Assembly (NCBI GenBank): GCA_037693485.1
Contig: CM075345.1
Span: 94,136,001 to 94,200,000, forward strand
DNA from: Kitagawia praeruptora
Taxonomy: Eukaryota > Streptophyta > Magnoliopsida > Apiales > Apiaceae
Length of the DNA: 64,000 nt
Direction of reading: 5' to 3'
Shown here piece by piece: positions 43,312 to 54,576 of the stretch (positions are counted from its first letter, which is position 1; each line of letters begins with the position of its first letter). A program made the translations under genes and the position numbers. The notes under the pieces were generated by a model. It was not told where the DNA came from, made no database searches, and saw only the letters and a program-made list of their open reading frames with translations.

Positions 43312-43744
43312 GAGAAAGATGAGGTTGGTTATGCTTCAGAGGAAGGGGTCAGTGATGATTGTCATTCTGTCACATGTGAAGGAGAAATCACAAACAGGTG
43401 GATTCTCGATTCTGGTTGGTCTAACCAATCGGAATTGGTTTACAACTAATAGAGGCGTCGAAGGTGAAACCGTAGTGATGGGGAACAACCATGCTTGTAA
43501 AACGGTAGGACTTGGTTCTATAAGGATTAGGATGCATGATGAAGTGGTAAGAACATTGACGGATGTGAGACATGTCCCTGAATTGAAGAAAAACCTTATT
43601 TCTATTGGTGCTTTGGATTCTGATGGGTGTAAAATTGTTACACAAGACGGTGAGATAAAAGTTGTTCGTGGTTCTTTGGTTATGATGAAAGGTATATCTC
43701 GAGGAAATCTTTATGCGCTTTTGGGTACAACCGTACAACGGTGA
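43312..43744 (+). pseudogene. Copia-3 protease region
   Basis: The protease motif WILDSGWSNQ is encoded near 43399-43430, with tryptophan where relatives have cysteine. GETVVMGNNHACKTVG and LTDVRHVPELKKNLISIG follow, the usual post-protease block, running to GNLYALLGTT. The frame stops at 43742-43744. A frame change between 43312 and about 43400 separates it from gag. Confidence 0.82.
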
Positions 43745-45161
43745 CTGATAGTGTGGCGGTTGTAGCTACTGGCAGTGGTGGAGACCCATGTGAATGCACT
43801 AGGTTATGGCATAGGCGGCTTGGGCATATGTCGAAGAAAGGTCTAAATTATCTTGGTGAAGAGGGTTTGTTGAAGAACATGAAAAAGGCTTGCATGGATT
43901 TTTGTGAGCATTGCGTGTACGGTAAAGCACACCAGGTTCAGTTCAAGGCAAGTAAACATAGAAGCAGAGGTATATTAGACTATGTGCATACGGATGTTTG
44001 GGGTCCAGCTTCAGTCGCTTCCAAGAGAGGCTCGAGGTATTTTATCACTTTTGTTGATGATTATTCTAGGTATGTTTGGGTGTATTTCATGAAACATAAG
44101 AATGAGGTATTCAACATATTCAAGAAGTGGAAAACAATGGTTGAGAACAGAATTGGTAAAAAGTTGAAGACACTGCGATCTGATAACGGTACAGAGTATA
44201 CAGATGGTGCTTTCAAGGAGTTTTGTGATTAGGAAGGCATTGTTAGACACTGGACAGTAAGAAAAACACCACAGCAGAATGGGGTTGCGGAAAGGCTCAA
44301 TCGCACGTTGCGGGAAAAATCAATGTGTATGCGATCCTATGCTGGTTTGGGTAAAGAATGGTGGGCGGAGTCAATTAATACAGTTCGCTATATTGTCAAC
44401 CGATCACCTCATGCATCTCTAGATGGAGATGTACCTTATAACGTATGGTCTGGAAAACATGCAGATTATGGAGACTTAGAATTTTTGGTTGCACGGCCTA
44501 CTACCATGTTGACGAGGGAAAACTTGATGCGAAGGCCAAGAAGGCTATATTCTTGGGGTATGCAACAGGTACAAAAGGTTATCGTATTTGGTCTATTGAT
44601 GATTCTAAGTTTATAATCAGCAGGGATGTTACGTTTGATGAGGACACTATGGTAGCTTCTTCGAAAGCTAAGGTGACTAGTGGTGGTGACGTTGAGACTT
44701 CTAAGTCTCGAGTGGTTGAGATAGAATCTGCAAGTCATCCAGGTTCTAGTCATGTTCAACAGGAAGATCATGGAGACACTCATGATGATGAGGATAATGA
44801 GTTTGAATATGAGACTATTGAGCAAGAAAATGTGAAGGCACGCGAACGACAACAGTTCGAGGAAAGTTTGGCTTCTGCTAGGCCAAAACGGACATACAAA
44901 CAAGTTCAAAAGCTTGGTTCAGATAAGTCTTTGAAACACTACGGGCAGGTTAATGCAGTAGAGTATGCACTCTCGGTGGAGGATGGTGAGCCTATTTCCT
45001 TCAAAGAAGCTATTCGGAATTGTAATAGTGAGAGTTGGTTGGCAGCGAAGGAAGAAGAGACGGAGACTCTAGAAAAGAAACGAACTGGGGATTTAGTCTC
45101 ATTGCCTGCAGGGAGCAAGGTTCAACATTGCTTAGACTTGCTGAATATCAACCGGTGTTGA
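43741..45161 (+). pseudogene. Copia-3 integrase, broken, with truncated pol end
   Basis: GAG-pre-integrase and zinc site (LWHRRLGHMS ... FCEHCVYGKAH) are followed by the core: YVHTDVWGPA and FVDDYSRYVWVYF (first Asp), LRSDNGTEYT (second Asp). A TAG at 44230-44232 interrupts just before the block QQNGVAERLNRTL carrying the Glu. The C-terminal part is split by a frameshift near 44480. Its last readable segment SWLAAKEEETETLEKK is the region immediately before the RT fingers in Tnt1-type elements. The stop at 45161 and the following non-coding sequence show that RT and RNase H are gone. Confidence 0.85.
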
Positions 45162-45363
45162 ATGCCCTTTTGGGCGGTGTTGGGGTGAGGTAGAGATTTC
45201 ACCCCATGGTGTGAACTACGGTGGCTTGATCCCGGTTAAGGGTACGTAGGCGGCTATGGTAATATGGCGCAGTCGGTTGGGGTTTACATATCAAGGCTTT
45301 CATGGTATTCTCAGTGTTCGTTCATAATTTGAGGTTTATCAAATGATGTACGAGGTGGAGAAT

Positions 45364-45880
45364 TGTGAGATTGAAAGGTTGGGCTAGTTTTTTTGTGCTA
45401 ATGTGAAAAATTCGCAGAAATTTTTCTAGTTGCGTTAGCTGTTTTGTTTTTGCGTTTCCCGGAGTTCCAACGGTCGGATCGCCCTGAATTTTGAACGGTG
45501 GAGATCGGATTTGGAGGTGCAGAAGGCCTGTTTATTGAGGTATGGGCAGAAGTTTTTGCAACCACAGTGTGGATTAAGCTCCCCATGGTGAGACGACTTG
45601 GAGCGGGTATTTTTGGCCCAAAAGTGTTTTTGGGTTAATTCTTAAACTAGGCCCATAGTTAATATGATATCTAAACGGTAGTGAATTAGCTAGGTTTTAA
45701 GGATTGTGATATTGTATACAGAAAATAGAAACGTATTAATATATACAAGAAAAAAGCTCTTTCACTTGGCCAATTTACTTTGATTATTGTTTTGTTATAG
45801 CTTATAACTTGTGGTCGTAATCTTCTTTTTGAGATATTATTTCGTTGCGTTAAATGTTGTCCCTTATTTGGGTCCTAACA
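45364..45880 (+). repeat. Copia-3 3' LTR
   Basis: 517 bp. It matches the 5' LTR but lacks about 35 bp after GCCCTGAATTTTG and about 20 bp near the AACAAATTCC segment. Confidence 0.9.
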
Positions 45881-45927
45881 ACGACAATGTTATCATCAGC
45901 TCTAAACATGTATATGTCAACAAGGTG

Positions 45928-46079
45928 CTACAAAGGTAGCTGAGGCAACGGGTTTATGATTAAACTTGTAGAGGCAAATAACACATGTTTTTGTCGTTCA
46001 CTTTTGACACATTTGAATTCATAGTTTCGGACATCGTTGAGTTTCTTAGGAAAGTATAGAAGGTCAATGAATAAAAATG
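45928..46079. other. Short intergenic stretch
   Basis: Sequence right of the solo LTR's AGGTG duplication; nothing recognised. Confidence 0.4.
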
Positions 46080-46249
46080 TATTCCCTCTGTTTCATAAAA
46101 CCTTTCCTATTCGGAATGTCGGGATTGTTCATAATATTTTATTTTTTATATTAAAAACTAATACGAAATTAAAGATATTAACGATCAAAAGTATGTATTG
46201 GCAAACGTGTCCAAAGTAAAAGGAAAGGTTTTTAGGAACGGAAGGAGTA
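46080..46249. mobile_element. Stowaway-type MITE, 170 bp
   Basis: The ends TATTCCCTCTGTTTC and GAACGGAAGGAGTA are inverted repeats of the plant Stowaway consensus CTCCCTCCGTTCC with TA at both ends. The inner arms AAAACCTTTCC / GGAAAGGTTTT extend the stem. No coding capacity. Confidence 0.85.
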
Positions 46250-47423
46250 ATGATCATGGAACTCACCAGAATATGCATTCTATAGGATTGAATTTTCTAT
46301 TTAACGAGATACTGCGATACAACTTGTTATAAAATTTTGTATAATGTTCCTTCTACGTTTATTATAAATAAGGGTATAATAGGTAATTTAATACGATTTT
46401 ATGTACATTTTGTTTAAGAAGTTTTTGTAACTTTCAATTTAACTCTTTCACAATTCGTAATATGAAATTCAAAAATAAAAATCATTTTCCCTACCCTAGT
46501 AACTTGTTTGACTAAAGTTTATATGGTATAAGTATTGAAATTAATTATAAATATATTTGACATATTTATTCATTTATGAATGTAATTAGAGTGTAGCACA
46601 TATTTTATCATTTATATATAATAAGCGTAAAGGAGATCTTATCATATTTTTCTGTAATATGGTCGTCAACCAAAATATTATGGACCTTTGGATCTTAGAA
46701 TAAATAGATGTGATCCATTAGATCTAATATTAAAAAATTTATTTGATTGATAGTAGGATTGCATTAAAATATCAAAAGTAAATTTAAAAATTTAAACCAA
46801 ATACAAGTAGGTCTTCTAAATTGAATAAAATTAGACGTAATATTGGAAAGTAAGTCTATTTGATTCATAATATAATAGAATTTAAAATATGAAAAATTAA
46901 ATTTTAATAATCTAAACCAAAAATATAAATAAGTTTTCTAAACTAAATATAATTCTTATTATAAATTTCATAACATTCTTTTAAATTAAATTTTCGAGTA
47001 GTTTCAGTTCAATAATAATTGTTAACGCTAAATCTTGAATTTTCGAGTAGAAAGTTTTCTTGAGTTTTGTGTGGCCTAAAAAATGGTCTAAATCTGATTT
47101 TTAGAATTTAATATAGAGCAAAAATTGTAACTTGACCATCTGAAGTCTAATAATTAATAACTTTTTATGTATATTTATACTCAAATTTGATTATTTTTCT
47201 GTAAGTCTTTAAAATTTAAGAGTTTTTTCTTTACCTCAATAAAAAATTAAAATTTATCTTATAAAAATCAAGTTCAATATAACTAAATCTTAATGAATAT
47301 AAATGTTAAGAAAATTTGTTTAATAATATAACTTATGTAATTATAAATATAATAAAAGAGTTGTGAATTGCACGGATTATAAGTTAGTATTAATTGTTTA
47401 CAAAAGCTTATTTTTGCGTATAT
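46250..47423. other. AT-rich intergenic DNA
   Basis: No ORF, repeat boundary or promoter that I can support. Confidence 0.5.
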
Positions 47424-47433
47424 CTAGTATCTA

Positions 47434-48220
47434 GAGAAATTGCCCAAACTACACTACTTTTGTAGTCCAACTGCCCAAAATGCCTTTTTGCGGTAACGCT
47501 TGCCTTTTTTACCCACGGGGTACGCATCCTGGCCATACGTGGCCTGGGATGCGCATTCCTGATATGCGTATATCAGGTAACTCATTTCCGGGATGCGTAA
47601 TGACGTCATGTGACGTCATTTTTTTATAACAGCTCCGGTCGTCTTTCTCCGTCAAAATCGCCATACCGATCGCCTCTCTCCGTTCTCCCCCCTCCGGCTA
47701 CCTCCACCCCTCCTGTTGGTATCAAAAGGAAGCCCAAACTTTGGTCTTCTTTGTCCCCCGTTCATTTGTTGCGTTTCGGCCCCGTAGGGGTGTGTGTGAG
47801 CTCATCGGAAAATGAAATCGGAAAAAGGATTCGATTTGCGCCTTTCTAATCCGGCAAAACAAACAAAAAAACATGGGTAGAGGTTTGTAGAGGAGAAGAA
47901 ATCGATCATTTTGGTGTATAATATGCTAGTCAAATATTGCTGGAAAGGGGTGAAATAATCGATCGAATTTTTTGCCAGAAAACGCCACCGACGACGGTGG
48001 GGGACGATAAACAGTGCCTTAGCATACGTATGTTGTACATGCGTATCAGCACACACACATGTTCAACATGCGTATCCGAGGTACTGTTCACTTAGCTCAG
48101 ATTTGTAATTACCAAAGTGTACGCATGTGAATGTGGCGTATAGTTTGACCACGCGCGCATTGGTAGAATGCGCATTGGTAGAATGCGTACACCCACGCAT
48201 TCAGATTTTGGTTTTTCACC
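47434..48220. mobile_element. Short Mutator-like element with 10-bp target duplication
   Basis: A perfect 10-bp direct repeat CTAGTATCTA (47424-47433 and 48221-48230) flanks the sequence. The left end GAGAAATTGCCCAAA is loosely mirrored by the right end TTTTGGTTTTTCACC, so inverted repeats are weak. The duplication length fits Mutator-like elements. The interior is markedly GC-richer than its surroundings and carries a dozen ATGCGTA/TACGCAT-type tokens. It has two TGACGTCA sites at about 47600-47618 and a 79-codon ORF (47610-47849) without recognised domain. No transposase. Confidence 0.6.
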
Positions 48221-48230
48221 CTAGTATCTA

Positions 48231-49034
48231 TATAGTGATCTATTAAATCTTTTGAAGAAAAAAGGAAAAAACATCCCGTGTGTGATCCAATTTTTTTTTT
48301 TTGGGATATTCTCTATTATTCACTTTTGTTGTTGATATCATTATCTTTTGACTTCTACTTGGGATGTCCTTATACTTTTGATTTCCGATATATGGTGCCT
48401 TTTTGTTGGTAAAACGTTAAAGGTATTAAAATGGCTATTATATCATATTTTAACTTATATTTTCCGTCAAATTTTCCATTTCAATTATATATTGTCACAC
48501 AATATCTAAAAAATTAGTTTTTGACAAATAATTATGAACAATTTACAAAAGATTCTGCATAATGATGGAGTACCTATTATTGTTGCGAGTCATTTTGGAT
48601 TTTCTTGATTTTCATAATATCGATTCCAAAAAAAGACATGTAAGGGATTTGTAAATATCATAATATATATAGTAAAGTTTTAAAATACATTAAAGTGGTT
48701 AATCGACCTTGCAAAATATACGTACTAAGTATTTAAATATTTAAAAATTTTGAATTTGGTGATGGATTCTTTGACACTTTAGTTGAGAATTATTTATATT
48801 AGCGAAGTAATTTAAAATTGTATTCATTAGATTTTGAAAGCTCATAAAATTGAAATTTACATCTTTCTTGGACATTTATTTTTTATTGTTCGCGATGAAA
48901 TCCCTGTCGACTTTTATCACTGGTATCACTATCTGTTTTATTTTATTTGTGATATTCATGTACATTTAATGTTTGTCTAATGTTTTACTAATGGAAGGAT
49001 ATCATAGATCAAAAACTTGAAATTCAAGGATAGC
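48231..49034. other. AT-rich intergenic DNA
   Basis: No gene or repeat recognised. Confidence 0.5.
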
Positions 49035-49636
49035 TTATTCACCGATCGGAGGCCCGATTTCCTTACTTTTTACTTGTCTTTTCTTTTTTTTTTCCCTGTT
49101 TTTTCAATAATTAGGTCTCTTTGTGAGATTTGTTTGTTTCCTTCCTATTTCTTAGATCTGAATCCTTGGAGTTTCCGGATTTTTTCTTCACTGATTTGTG
49201 GTGGATCCTCAGTTTTCTTCCCCGATTTTTGGTGGATCTTCGATCTCGAGAGGGATCCGGTTTATCTTGTTTTTGAGGTTTCGTTTTCTAGATCTAAGGC
49301 TTGGTTTAGTTTGATATTTTTATTGTGTAATTTCAATTTTATTTTGTAAGTTCAATTTTAGTTTTCTCTCCTTAGAGAGAGTTTTTGTGTTCTTTCCGTT
49401 TGTGAGAGTGGGTTTTTCGATTCAGTGATAAGAGTTAGTATGGGAATGCATTTATGGTCGATAAGCTCAAATGGTTACTGACGAAGCGGATGTACATATC
49501 AATTTCAAAAAATCGTTTATGGTCTTTCTTTGATGTCCGGCGATACAATATCTATGTTTGTTCTACTCGACTATTTTTGTAGATGACCTATGGTTTTTTA
49601 TTATTGATCTAAAATCCTTTTCTTCAAAAAAAAAAA
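49035..49636 (+). mobile_element. Possible poly(A)-tailed retroposon
   Basis: A T/C-rich, moderately GC stretch with an 11-A tail (49626-49636). The hexamer GATAGC precedes it (49029-49034) and directly follows the tail (49637-49642), a possible short target duplication. The 110-codon ORF at 49017-49349 is rich in Phe/Leu/Ser as expected from T-rich non-coding DNA and shows no domain. A SINE, truncated LINE or processed transcript is possible. Evidence is weak. Confidence 0.3.
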
Positions 49637-49642
49637 GATAGC

Positions 49643-50708
49643 AGAATTAGAAATCAAAAAAGCGATAATATCAACGACAAAAGTCAAGATTATAATTGAT
49701 AAGATTCTTTTTTAAAAAATATGATTACATTTCAAATTAAATAAATCAACAATGTAATTACAGAAGCTTGAAAGTTCTAATGTGAAAACATATGTGTATC
49801 TGGGATCATATAGACAACTTTGGTGGCAATACTGACGTTTATGATTGAAGTGGTTTCACGTTTGGGGGCCAAATTTACACTCCGTACGCTGTTATTTCTT
49901 GTGTTACCGTGTACACCACAGGTCAAATATTACAACCTATTTTCTATACTATTCAATTAATTTTTATTATTTAACACATGATTTTTTTTGCATATATTTT
50001 AATTTATAAAACGCGTTGATTAGTTAAGATTATTTTCTAATATTTCTTTATGAATAAAATTATTTAATGAATACAATAATTTGAAAAAATATAATTAAAA
50101 ATAATTATTCTAAATATGTGAAGAAAATATTTTAAAATTTATGGGCAGAAAAATTAAACAACAAATATTTGAAAACTGTATTAGTTCCCGCCATCAATTT
50201 TAATATTGATCGTATCCTATCAGTTTGTATAGTTAAATGTGAAATTCACAGAAATATAATTTAATTGAGGTATAATTGATGTCAAAACTGTGTAAAAATA
50301 CTAAGCCGACACATCTCCATTGTTTCACACCTCTATTCTAATAAGTTTGGACGTGAACAAATGGTACATTAATATACATTACGTTCATATATGTCAGTGC
50401 ATGTAAAGTGTAAAGAGATTTGTAAGGTGTACATGAGAATGGAAAGGGAAATAGGAATCAGCCAGGGAACAGGTCAGAAGTGAAGTCGTTTAGAGCTTAA
50501 ATTATTAAAGCAACAATCGATGTTCGGGTTTCTAGAAATGCTGCAGCATTTTAAATTATTATTACTAGCAATGGAAAATTAGATGAAATACCTACTGCCT
50601 ACTGGATCCTGTTAAAAATTCCTCTTTACATTTCCAGCTATACTCCTTCCTATATTCGTTATTTGCATCAAAATGAGCATTTTTGTATGCTTTATATTTA
50701 CACTATTT
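49643..50708. other. AT-rich intergenic DNA
   Basis: No gene or repeat recognised. Confidence 0.5.
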
Positions 50709-50870
50709 AGTGTTATAGATTTCGGAAATCGGAACTATTCATTTGAGGTATTTACGATTTATCGGGTGATTTGGTTGAAAAATCGGCGATTCTTGCAAAA
50801 TCGGTCGAATCGGTTCCAAAATTTTGATCGATTTATCGACGATTTTTTAGAAACCGACCGATTTCAATAA
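50709..50870. mobile_element. CCGATTT-family MITE-like repeat, copy 1
   Basis: It starts AGTGTTATAGATTTCGGAAA and ends near ACCGACCGATTTCAATAA. It contains ATTTATCGGGTGATTTGG and AATCGGTTCCAAAATTTTGA. The same pieces, in reverse, make up 57804-57918, and a shorter form is at 60363-60452. Confidence 0.65.
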
Positions 50871-52680
50871 AAGAGCTCCTATTATATAAACATGTTTTCC
50901 GGAGCTTTCAGCTTTATTACTACACCAAGTTGAGATGCATTTCAGGCAAGCTAACTCTAGTCGGCAACATAGGATTCACCATCAGCTTTCTGCCTACTTC
51001 ATTTTTATTACTAATAATTAGTATATCTTATATATGTCAATTGAAAACTGAAATACATTCAAAATTTTATTCAAGATTTCCGATTGAACCTGACTAGATT
51101 TTAAAGTATTTATTATAAAAATTAATTGTTATTACTTTTTTTAAAGTAATTAGAAAATATATCTTGAAAATCTATATTGAACACAACCTGAGAATTGAGC
51201 CATTTATTTATTTACATGACCGGAGGCAGCAGCTGCTTAAATAACAATTTCTTTTCCAAGCTAGAGGGCATTTTTTTTTTATTAATAAAGCGTTGCTTGA
51301 ACGTTGAACCAAACGAAAAATAAGTGTTTGGACGAGTGTTGTTAAATACTTAAATTAGATCCCGAGAAAGTCCATGTCCTTATACGGTTATACCTAAACA
51401 TCATTCTTGTTAAATGGGCTGGGCCGATGAGTAATGTCTCGGACTCTTGTCCCTGAACCCAAAACTGTAATTCCCAAAAAGGAAGACCTCCTACATAGCT
51501 ACATGGTTCCAACTTCCAGTGAGACGGTGACTGGATTTTCCTATGGTTCCACTTACATGTCTTTTCATTTGGTTGTATAAAAATGAGAAATCTTGGCGTG
51601 TGCAAACAGGCCAGTCTTATGGAAATGACAACATCTATCATACCCTCACATGTAAAACCATCCATTTCCAGTTTTATGCACTCAAAAAAGGTCTTGCATC
51701 CATTGCACAAGGTTCCCGCAATATTAGAGTCTTTTCCTTTTTTTTTTTTGAAAGACGCAACATTAGAGTTTGTGTAACATGCTTGGTAAGACCCCAGGGT
51801 AACCTATTGTCATTACGGCGTATAAGACATTCTCAGCTGAATTTATCTAACTACTTGTAACGCTGGTTTTAAAGCATGTCTGTATGTGAATTGTGAGATG
51901 TTGAACTTGTTCACAAAATTAAACTTAGTCAGGGTCAAAAAGCAGATGACAGGGGAGTGGTTATGTAGAGCTAAGTGTAAATGCAGCCGTCAAGGATTTG
52001 GTAAGAGTTTAATACTACGTACCCAGTTAAAAAAAATGCGTGACAGAGTCATAGAGTGGTGGGGTTAATTAACAAACGGGGGCTGTTTCCAACTTTGAAT
52101 AAAGCTACCTGTTATTACAAGTAACAAATAAACCATACCAGCTATAAATTTTTCCAACAACAATAGAGGCATGTGTTTAACTGAAGATTTAATCATTTAC
52201 TCCACAACTTTTTTGCAAGTTCTGTTGTAAAATTAATTGGGGAGAGGAGGGGGGGGATCCTATTTTAGGTATGTACTGCTGCTGCTGAACTGAAACAATC
52301 CAGACAGAACTTGGTAAGTTTAACCAAAAGTGCTTATTGGGTTTTTTATAATGCAATATCCTCTGATTCACACAGCACAAAAGCTTTCATCTCCATGAAA
52401 GAAATGCTAAAAATGTTTTAACACATTTCCAGTACTCTAACAAGTGACTACCATACCAATTCAACAAAGGGAATCAATCTCACTAAAAAAAATTCGACCT
52501 TAAAATCTTGCTAAACCGGAGCTTTAATACCATGTAGAAGCCACTAAATACTTGATCTTGAAGTAACTACATGTTGCACCCAAAGCTATACTGATGAAAA
52601 GTTGCAATGTAGACAATGTTTGTTTTGTTATTGAAGAATTATTTAGCTAGCGAAATTAATTCATACTCCGTACTGTATTT
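50871..52680. other. Intergenic DNA upstream of the cell wall protein gene
   Basis: AT-rich. Overlapping ORFs on both strands at 51342-51860 show no domain and disagree with each other, so I do not call a gene. A G-rich run (52240-52257) is present. Confidence 0.45.
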
Positions 52681-52815
52681 GACATAGCAGGAAGCATGTA
52701 TTTAACTAGCCGTCAAAGCAGTTGGCGGGGGTGATTTAGAGCATAACACTACCTATTTACGAACATGTACTAAAATAAAGTTTCACCCGCCTGATCAAAA
52801 CGTGAAGTATATAAG
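52681..52815 (+). promoter_or_regulatory. Conserved proximal promoter and TATA box of the first cell wall protein gene
   Basis: GACATAGCA, GCCGTCAAAGCAGTTGG and ATAAAGTTTCACCCG are shared in order and spacing with the promoter of the second copy (58981-59115). TATATAAG lies at 52808-52815, about 85 bases before the ATG. Conservation between paralogs whose other flanks have diverged marks likely functional elements. Confidence 0.75.
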
Positions 52816-52899
52816 AATACCTCCTCTACTGCTTTCTCCATTACACCAAATTTCACAATCTCTTTTTTTTTTGTGAAGAACAAGTAGCAAGTTAGCACA

Positions 52900-53283
52900 A
52901 TGGCTATCAAAGCTACCTCAGTTCTGGCCTTCCTTGTAATCTTCAGCGTTCTAGTCTCGTTTGCCATTGGGCGTGACATCCCAAAGGACTCAAAAAATGT
53001 TGATGTGAAAAAACCGGAAACTTTTAACCAAGAAGGCAGTGTCCTCATTCCAGGAATCGGGCGTGTCATGATTCCACCAAAGAAGAAGAAGTGCTTTTTC
53101 AAAGGGGTTAATCCTTTCACCTACAATCCCGTAACAGGCAAAAATACAGGACACGGAATCAGCATTCCCACTCTCCCTAATACTGGTTTACCTGGCTACA
53201 TTCCCGGAAACGATGACACCTTTATCCCCAACCCTGGTTTTGAGGTCCCCACCGGCTTTCCAGCACCACCTATTCGTAATTAG
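52900..53283 (+). CDS. Small secreted putative cell wall protein, copy 1
   Basis: An intronless 127-residue protein. Residues 1-24 form a signal peptide (MAIKATSVLAFLVIF ... FAIG) with probable cleavage before RDIPKD, so the mature protein is exported to the cell wall or apoplast. The mature part has the family landmarks GSVLIPGIGRVMIPP, a basic KKKKCFFKG patch, NPFTYNPVTG, a Gly/Pro-rich stretch (LPGYIPGNDDTFIPNPGFEVP) and a PAPPIRN end. These match the plant 'putative cell wall protein' family as I recall it, whose biochemical role is not established. The start is chosen by the TATA distance and by identity with copy 2. This copy has one lone cysteine (KKKKC) that is tyrosine in copy 2. An AATAAA signal lies at 53463. 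Confidence 0.88.
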   Translation: MAIKATSVLAFLVIFSVLVSFAIGRDIPKDSKNVDVKKPETFNQEGSVLIPGIGRVMIPPKKKKCFFKGVNPFTYNPVTGKNTGHGISIPTLPNTGLPGYIPGNDDTFIPNPGFEVPTGFPAPPIRN

Positions 53284-53462
53284 AAGTTGCCTTCATCGAC
53301 TACTAGATGTCGGGTGTCAATTTCCAAGGAATTAAGAGCTTAATCCGAGATTACTATGCATGACACTTATCGTCTTAGTAGTATGCATTCTGCTGTAATA
53401 ACCTTCTATCATTTTGTATTTCTGTATTCTATTTCTTGTACTAGTTTAATGTTTTAAGTATG

Positions 53463-53468
53463 AATAAA
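53463..53468 (+). terminator. Polyadenylation signal of copy 1
   Basis: AATAAA lies about 180 bases after the stop, in TATGAATAAAATT context; copy 2 has the same at 59810. Confidence 0.6.
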
Positions 53469-53749
53469 ATTTATTAAATTCATAAAAGCATGACATTGTG
53501 TTAAATAGTAGCATGAAGATACTATTCGGTGAATATGTAATACTTTTAACTTGCTCCCAAATGGACCATATAAATGAATGTATCTGCAGAAACACTGACA
53601 CAAATGTGGGACACTTGATCTTAGAAATCTGGAACTTACATTATAAATTTTTGCAGAGGTGATTCTGGGTGCAAAAAAACTGTCACCTGTAATTATTCTT
53701 CACTTCATTGAATGCTTCATCCGTACAACCTGCAGTTGTAAAAAGTACT

Positions 53750-54576
53750 TAGGGGTCAATTTCGGGTAATGGGTCGGGTTTGTTGTATCCGATCCTGTTT
53801 TGGGTTAATCCGAATCCGAAATGGGTTGAAAATTTCAACCCGAATCTGACCTGTTATGTACCCGGTCAACCAGAAAATGATCCGTTTTGACCCGAAAATA
53901 ATAAAAAAATAATTATTTTTATTTTATAAAATAATTTTATTTAAAATATATTAACAAAATATAACAGCAACTTAATGAGATGAGATATAAACTAAAATTA
54001 TTTAAATAATTTATAAATATATCACACATGTATACAATTATATAATGTAAATTTTAATATTATGTACTCCCTCCGTCCCGGCGATTTCTTTACATTGCCT
54101 TTTTGCACGGAGACCAAGAAATATTGTTAAGATAAATGAAGTAGTGGGTGTAATAGTGATTTTATTGTTAAAATAAGTGAAGTAGTGGGTGTAATAGTGA
54201 TTTTATTGTTAAAATAAGTGAAGTAGTGGGTGTAATAGTGTAAAGTGTTGAAAAAGTGGGGTGAAATAGTGGATGTAATAATGTATTTTATTGTTAAAAG
54301 TTACTATTTTTAGTAATTTAAAGAATTGGTGGGACATCTCAAAAAGGTAATTGTAAAGAAATGGATGGGACAGAGGGAGTATAATATATTATATAAATTA
54401 AATTTTCGGGTCGGGTTCGGGTATTTTGAGTTAACCCGAAACTGACCCGATTTTTTCGGGTAAATTTTTACCCAACCCGAACCCGACCCGAAACTCAAAA
54501 CACTCTACCCAAATTTGTACTTTTCCGAGTCGGGTTCGTGTCGGGTTTCGGATCGTGTCAAATTTTGACACCCCTG
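53750..54576. mobile_element. hAT-type MITE with GGGTCGGGTT-rich interior, carrying a nested MITE
   Basis: The ends TAGGGGTCAATTTCGGG and AAATTTTGACACCCCTG form inverted repeats like plant hAT MITEs (AGGGGTGTCAAA). AGTACT lies on both sides (53744-53749 and 54577-54582). Both arms are rich in GACCCGAA/TTCGGGTC units. A Stowaway-type MITE sits inside at 54065-54381. Confidence 0.75.
54065..54381. mobile_element. Stowaway-type MITE, 317 bp, nested in the hAT MITE
   Basis: The ends TACTCCCTCCGTCCC and GGGACAGAGGGAGTA are inverted, with TA ends. GCACGGAGACCAAGAAA near the left end is shared with the MITE at 56051, so both are one family. A 41-bp unit containing AGTAGTGGGTGTAATAGTG is repeated about three times (54140-54240). 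Confidence 0.88.

Larger units (their letters stand above)
41785..45880 (+). mobile_element. Copia-3: Tnt1/Tork-type element lacking RT and RNase H
   Basis: LTRs 41785-42358 and 45364-45880 begin TGTGAGATTGAAAGG and end GTCCTAAYA. The flanks are GCGAC and ACGAC, a 5-bp duplication with one change. A primer site variant TGGCATCGGAGCC follows the 5' LTR after AT, and a GAGGTGGAGAA purine tract precedes the 3' LTR. The interior has gag, protease, and integrase up to the start of the RT region, then about 240 bases of non-coding sequence. RT and RNase H are deleted. The LTRs are alike except for deletions in the 3' copy. Confidence 0.92.
40390..45922 (-). mobile_element. Solo Sirevirus-like LTR interrupted by Copia-3
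   Basis: Begins TGTTGAGTCCC and has the AGAAAGGGGGGGTTGAATACA box near its start like the Copia-1 and Copia-2 LTRs. It ends TATGTCAACA at 45922, with GTTATCATCA shortly before the end as in the Copia-2 LTR. A perfect AGGTG duplication flanks it (40385-40389 and 45923-45927). Without the 4.1-kb Copia-3 insertion (41785-45880) and its duplication the LTR is about 1.43 kb. A TATAAATA box lies on the minus strand at 40746-40753. Its outer half is filled with GACTTCTCGAAT tokens (41380-41620). Confidence 0.88.

Noticed and set aside
49017..49349. 110-codon plus-strand ORF
   Set aside because: Phe/Leu/Ser composition follows from T-rich DNA. No domain, no promoter or polyadenylation context that I can support.
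51342..51860. Overlapping 122- and 105-codon ORFs on opposite strands
   Set aside because: Mutually exclusive, no recognisable motif, no supporting promoter or splice structure.
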